From NCBI GenBank assembly GCA_003138355.1, contig PLFX01000004.1:59642-123641 (forward strand): a stretch of 64,000 bases of DNA. Direction: 5' to 3'. The stretch is from Solirubrobacterales bacterium (GTDB lineage: Bacteria > Actinomycetota > Thermoleophilia > Solirubrobacterales > Solirubrobacteraceae). The position numbers and the translations under genes are program-made. This document shows positions 62,101 through 64,000 of this stretch, one piece after another; position 1 is the stretch's first letter; each line of letters starts with the position of its first letter. A model generated the notes under the pieces. The model made no database searches and was not told the origin of the DNA. It was given only the letters and a program-made list of their open reading frames with translations.

Positions 62101-63387
62101 CTAAACCGCCGATTCTGCTCCTACCAGCTCGGGCTCGATGGCGTCGTTTGGTGTGGGGCTTGTTTGCACTTTGTTCGCACTCAGCACCGCCGCGAGGTCG
62201 AGCGGCTCGCCTACGTCGCCGTCGAGTAGATGCACGTAGGTCGCGAGCGTGAACGCCGCCGAGTGATGCCCGAGCCACCGCTGCACCTGCACCGCGTTAC
62301 GGCCGCTCGCGAACAGCAGCGAGGCGCACGTGTGGCGGAACGTGTGGAATCCGGCCCAGCTCGCGCCAGCCTCCTCAGCAGCGGGCTTGAGCACCCGACG
62401 CGAGAGGTTGTTCGGCGCGATGATCGTCCCGGTTGTCGTCGCGAACACGGGGTCGTCGTCGCCGCGCCACTCGCTCTCGTCGTGATGCTTGCGCAGCACT
62501 CGCACGAGTTCGTGGGCGATCGGCACGTCGCGGCGGCTATGGCGCGTCTTCAATGGCCCGACCTTGCCGCGCACGATGCCGCGTCGCACTTTGACGTGCG
62601 GGCTCGATCCGTCCAGTTCGAGATGCTGCCATTGCAGCGCTATCGCCTCCGACACGCGCAGACCCGTCGCCGCGAGCAACTGAAAGAACGCTCGGTGACG
62701 TGGATGCACGATGCCAAGGAACACGGCGAGCTGCTCACGCGTCAAGGCTCGACGGTCATCCTCGTTACCGTCCTCAACGGCGGGCCGGTGGGGGAGGTCA
62801 ATATCGCGCGCCGGATTGCTGCGGATCAGACCCTCCCGCACCGCCGTTCCGAGGCACGCTCGAATTGGCGCCATGATGTTGCGGACCGTCGCGTCCGAAA
62901 GATCGACGGCGGCATCATCGGAGAGCGGGGGAGGGGCGGGCTTGCCGCCCCTCGCCGCCTGCGCGGCCTTCTGAGCGTGTACGCGCTTGGCCTGAGCGTT
63001 CCCGTCGCAGAGCCAGCCTGCGAAGCGTGCGACGGCGCTCGGCGTGATCTCAGTGAGTTTCGTGCGCGGAGGGAAGTGCGCGAACGCGTACTGGTCGAGC
63101 TGTCGCCGGTAGTCGTCGCGCGTCGAGTCGCGAAAGCCGCGCCGTCCGCGGCCCTGGTAGCGATCGACCCACTCGGTTGCATACTCGTGGAACGTGACGC
63201 GCGAGCGCTCCTCGAACTCGCCGCGGCCGATGTCGGTCAGCCGTGCGGACTTCGCGCGCCTCGCCTCCTCAAGCGTGCGGCACGACTCCCAGCGTTGCTT
63301 GCCGCTCACGCGGTAGCTGAACACGTAGCGGCTGCCGCGCTTGTAGATGCCTGGCGTCTTGGTCTTGACGAGTGGCGCGGCCATCAC
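62101..63387 (-). CDS. Phage-type tyrosine recombinase (integrase)
   Basis: Site-specific recombinase of 428 residues. N-terminal AP2-like arm-binding domain (GIYKRGSRYVFSYRVSGKQR), a SAM-like core-binding domain (TFHEYATEWVDRYQGRGRRG, then STRDDYRRQLDQY), and a catalytic domain with Arg in LAATGLRVSEAIAL, Lys in GPLKTRHSRRDVPI, HTFRHTCASLLF, LGHHSAAFTLATY and nucleophile Tyr384 in TYVHLL. All catalytic residues are present. It starts at a GTG overlapping the upstream stop (GTGA) and ends next to the tRNA-fragment attachment site. Confidence 0.95.
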   Translation of the reverse strand: MMAAPLVKTKTPGIYKRGSRYVFSYRVSGKQRWESCRTLEEARRAKSARLTDIGRGEFEERSRVTFHEYATEWVDRYQGRGRRGFRDSTRDDYRRQLDQYAFAHFPPRTKLTEITPSAVARFAGWLCDGNAQAKRVHAQKAAQAARGGKPAPPPLSDDAAVDLSDATVRNIMAPIRACLGTAVREGLIRSNPARDIDLPHRPAVEDGNEDDRRALTREQLAVFLGIVHPRHRAFFQLLAATGLRVSEAIALQWQHLELDGSSPHVKVRRGIVRGKVGPLKTRHSRRDVPIAHELVRVLRKHHDESEWRGDDDPVFATTTGTIIAPNNLSRRVLKPAAEEAGASWAGFHTFRHTCASLLFASGRNAVQVQRWLGHHSAAFTLATYVHLLDGDVGEPLDLAAVLSANKVQTSPTPNDAIEPELVGAESAV

Positions 63388-63746
63388 GCATCGCCTGCCT
63401 TGTCTCGCGGCAGGTCATACGTCACGCTCCCGTCGGGTCCCTCAAACGCCACTGCCGGCGTTGGCGACTTACCGATCGCCCGGTTCAGGCCGGAGCGCTC
63501 ACCCCACCCATCGATGACAGTCTCGGCTCGCTCCGCATCCAGAATGCGGCGTCCCACCGTGGAAGTCAGTTCCTTCCGAGAGGCGCCCTCGACGGTACGC
63601 AATGCGGCTGCGATATCGCCGTAGAGCTCACCGATCGCATCATTCTGCTTAGCGGTTAGCGCCCCCTCGTCGTCCGGGAGGCCATTCACCAGCTCGAGCG
63701 CCCTTTTCAGCAGATCGCCGGCCGTCTCGTCGAGTTCGCTCATCAT
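63384..63746 (-). CDS. Hypothetical protein of the integrative element
   Basis: A 120-residue acidic, helical protein: ETAGDLLKRALELVNGLPDD, AIGELYGDIAAALRTVEGAS, then VGRRILDAERAETVIDGWGE. No known domain is recognised. It is coupled by four-base overlaps to the small gene before it (ATGA) and to the integrase after it (GTGA), so it is part of the same transcription unit and may regulate excision or integration. Confidence 0.6.
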   Translation of the reverse strand: MMSELDETAGDLLKRALELVNGLPDDEGALTAKQNDAIGELYGDIAAALRTVEGASRKELTSTVGRRILDAERAETVIDGWGERSGLNRAIGKSPTPAVAFEGPDGSVTYDLPRDKAGDA

Positions 63747-63913
63747 CGCCAGAGCCGGCGAAACACGCCCGCGCTACTCAGCGCGCGCCCTACCGTGATG
63801 TTCTTGCCGCGGCGCAGCATCCGACGCGGATTACCGCTCGTGATTGCTTCCGCGGTGTCTACGTCTCGCGCTATGCGGAACAACTGACTGCTGAGCGAAC
63901 GTCGTCGAGCCAT
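63743..63913 (-). CDS. Small basic protein of the integrative element
   Basis: A 56-residue, strongly basic protein: MARRRSLSSQLFRIARDVDT, NPRRMLRRGKNITVGRALSS and a final VFRRLWR. Similar tiny Arg-rich proteins are common in actinobacterial phages and integrative elements; the function is unknown. A strong AAAGGAG ribosome-binding site lies seven bases before the ATG. The stop overlaps the next gene (ATGA). Confidence 0.7.
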   Translation of the reverse strand: MARRRSLSSQLFRIARDVDTAEAITSGNPRRMLRRGKNITVGRALSSAGVFRRLWR

Positions 63914-63929
63914 CGTGCGTCTCCTTTCG

Positions 63930-64000
63930 TCACGTGGACCGATTGAGCGGGCTATCGGCGAGGAAGGCAGCGAACCATGTGGGCGCCGACTGAAAACTAG
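63930..64000 (-). CDS. C-terminal end of an upstream gene (cut by window edge)
   Basis: A minus-strand frame entering from the right edge reads SFQSAPTWFAAFLADSPLNR and stops (TGA at 63930-63932), 16 bases before the small basic protein gene. The composition is protein-like but only about 22 residues are visible, so identity cannot be told. Confidence 0.35.
   Translation of the reverse strand, partial: SFQSAPTWFAAFLADSPLNRST

Noticed and set aside
61760..62104. Plus-strand open frame containing CRRRDSNPRHADY
   Set aside because: Its C-terminal third is translated tRNA sequence at the attachment site; the first part has no recognised homology. Kept only as a gap note.

Overview
The window is very GC-rich and densely packed, with genes chained by 4-base start/stop overlaps (ATGA, GTGA, TTGA) and frequent GTG and TTG starts. 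This points to a high-GC actinobacterium. The mix of genes (four-S1-domain RpsA, Rex, CeoB/CeoC-like TrkA pair, coproporphyrin-type HemH/HemY, HpnCDE, EpsC-type CysE) and the style of the proteins suggest the Thermoleophilia/Solirubrobacterales. That placement is inference; there is no rRNA gene in the window to confirm it.

Layout. 1-5262: end of an FAD oxidoreductase, then rpsA, coaE, a lytic transglycosylase and uvrB. 5429-10606: a five-gene MacB-like export cluster (lipoprotein, adaptor with a peptidoglycan-binding domain, ATPase, secreted Ig-like protein, permease). 10665-17609: a hypothetical gene, an aldo/keto reductase, uvrA behind a sharp LexA-type box, and panC-panD-panB on the minus strand. 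17763-25781: uracil-DNA glycosylase, the t6A genes tsaE-tsaB-rimI-tsaD, a thioredoxin-fold protein, rex, a GCS2 ligase and a membrane pyrophosphatase. 25927-31506: two TrkA potassium-regulation proteins, a secreted hypothetical, a VOC protein and hemE-hemH-hemY, closed by a clear terminator that faces a tRNA-Gln(CUG) gene. 31697-37020: an ABC-2 exporter and a heterodimeric ABC exporter, both minus strand. 37042-39708: zinc-ribbon protein, FUSC transporter, universal stress protein, DUF167 protein. 39695-46783: a minus-strand block of metal ABC transporter genes running into hpnC-hpnD-hpnE, divergent from a Fur/Zur regulator. 46865-56551: small stress-like protein, thioredoxin-fold secreted protein, HD protein, gamma-glutamyltransferase, SPASM radical SAM enzyme, CHASE hybrid kinase, and three pilin-like genes.

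The right end is accessory DNA: a RES-Xre toxin-antitoxin pair, VapBC, the cysE-cysK-sufS sulfur operon, and the integrase end of an integrative element. Two copies of the 3' half of a CAU-anticodon tRNA (57574-57612 and 62012-62051) look like attachment-site scars. The second abuts the integrase gene, whose element runs off the right edge.

A theme across the window is leaderless transcription. A -10-like TANNNT (or GATNNT) box lies 6-8 bases before the ATG/GTG of uvrB, udg, fur, xre, vapB, the radical SAM gene and others. At 37020-37042 two divergent genes share overlapping -10 boxes only 21 bp apart. The most interesting leads are this bidirectional promoter, the LexA box on uvrA, the MacB-like cluster with an embedded Ig-like protein gene, the duplicated tRNA scars, and a perfect 23-bp hairpin at 27433-27482.
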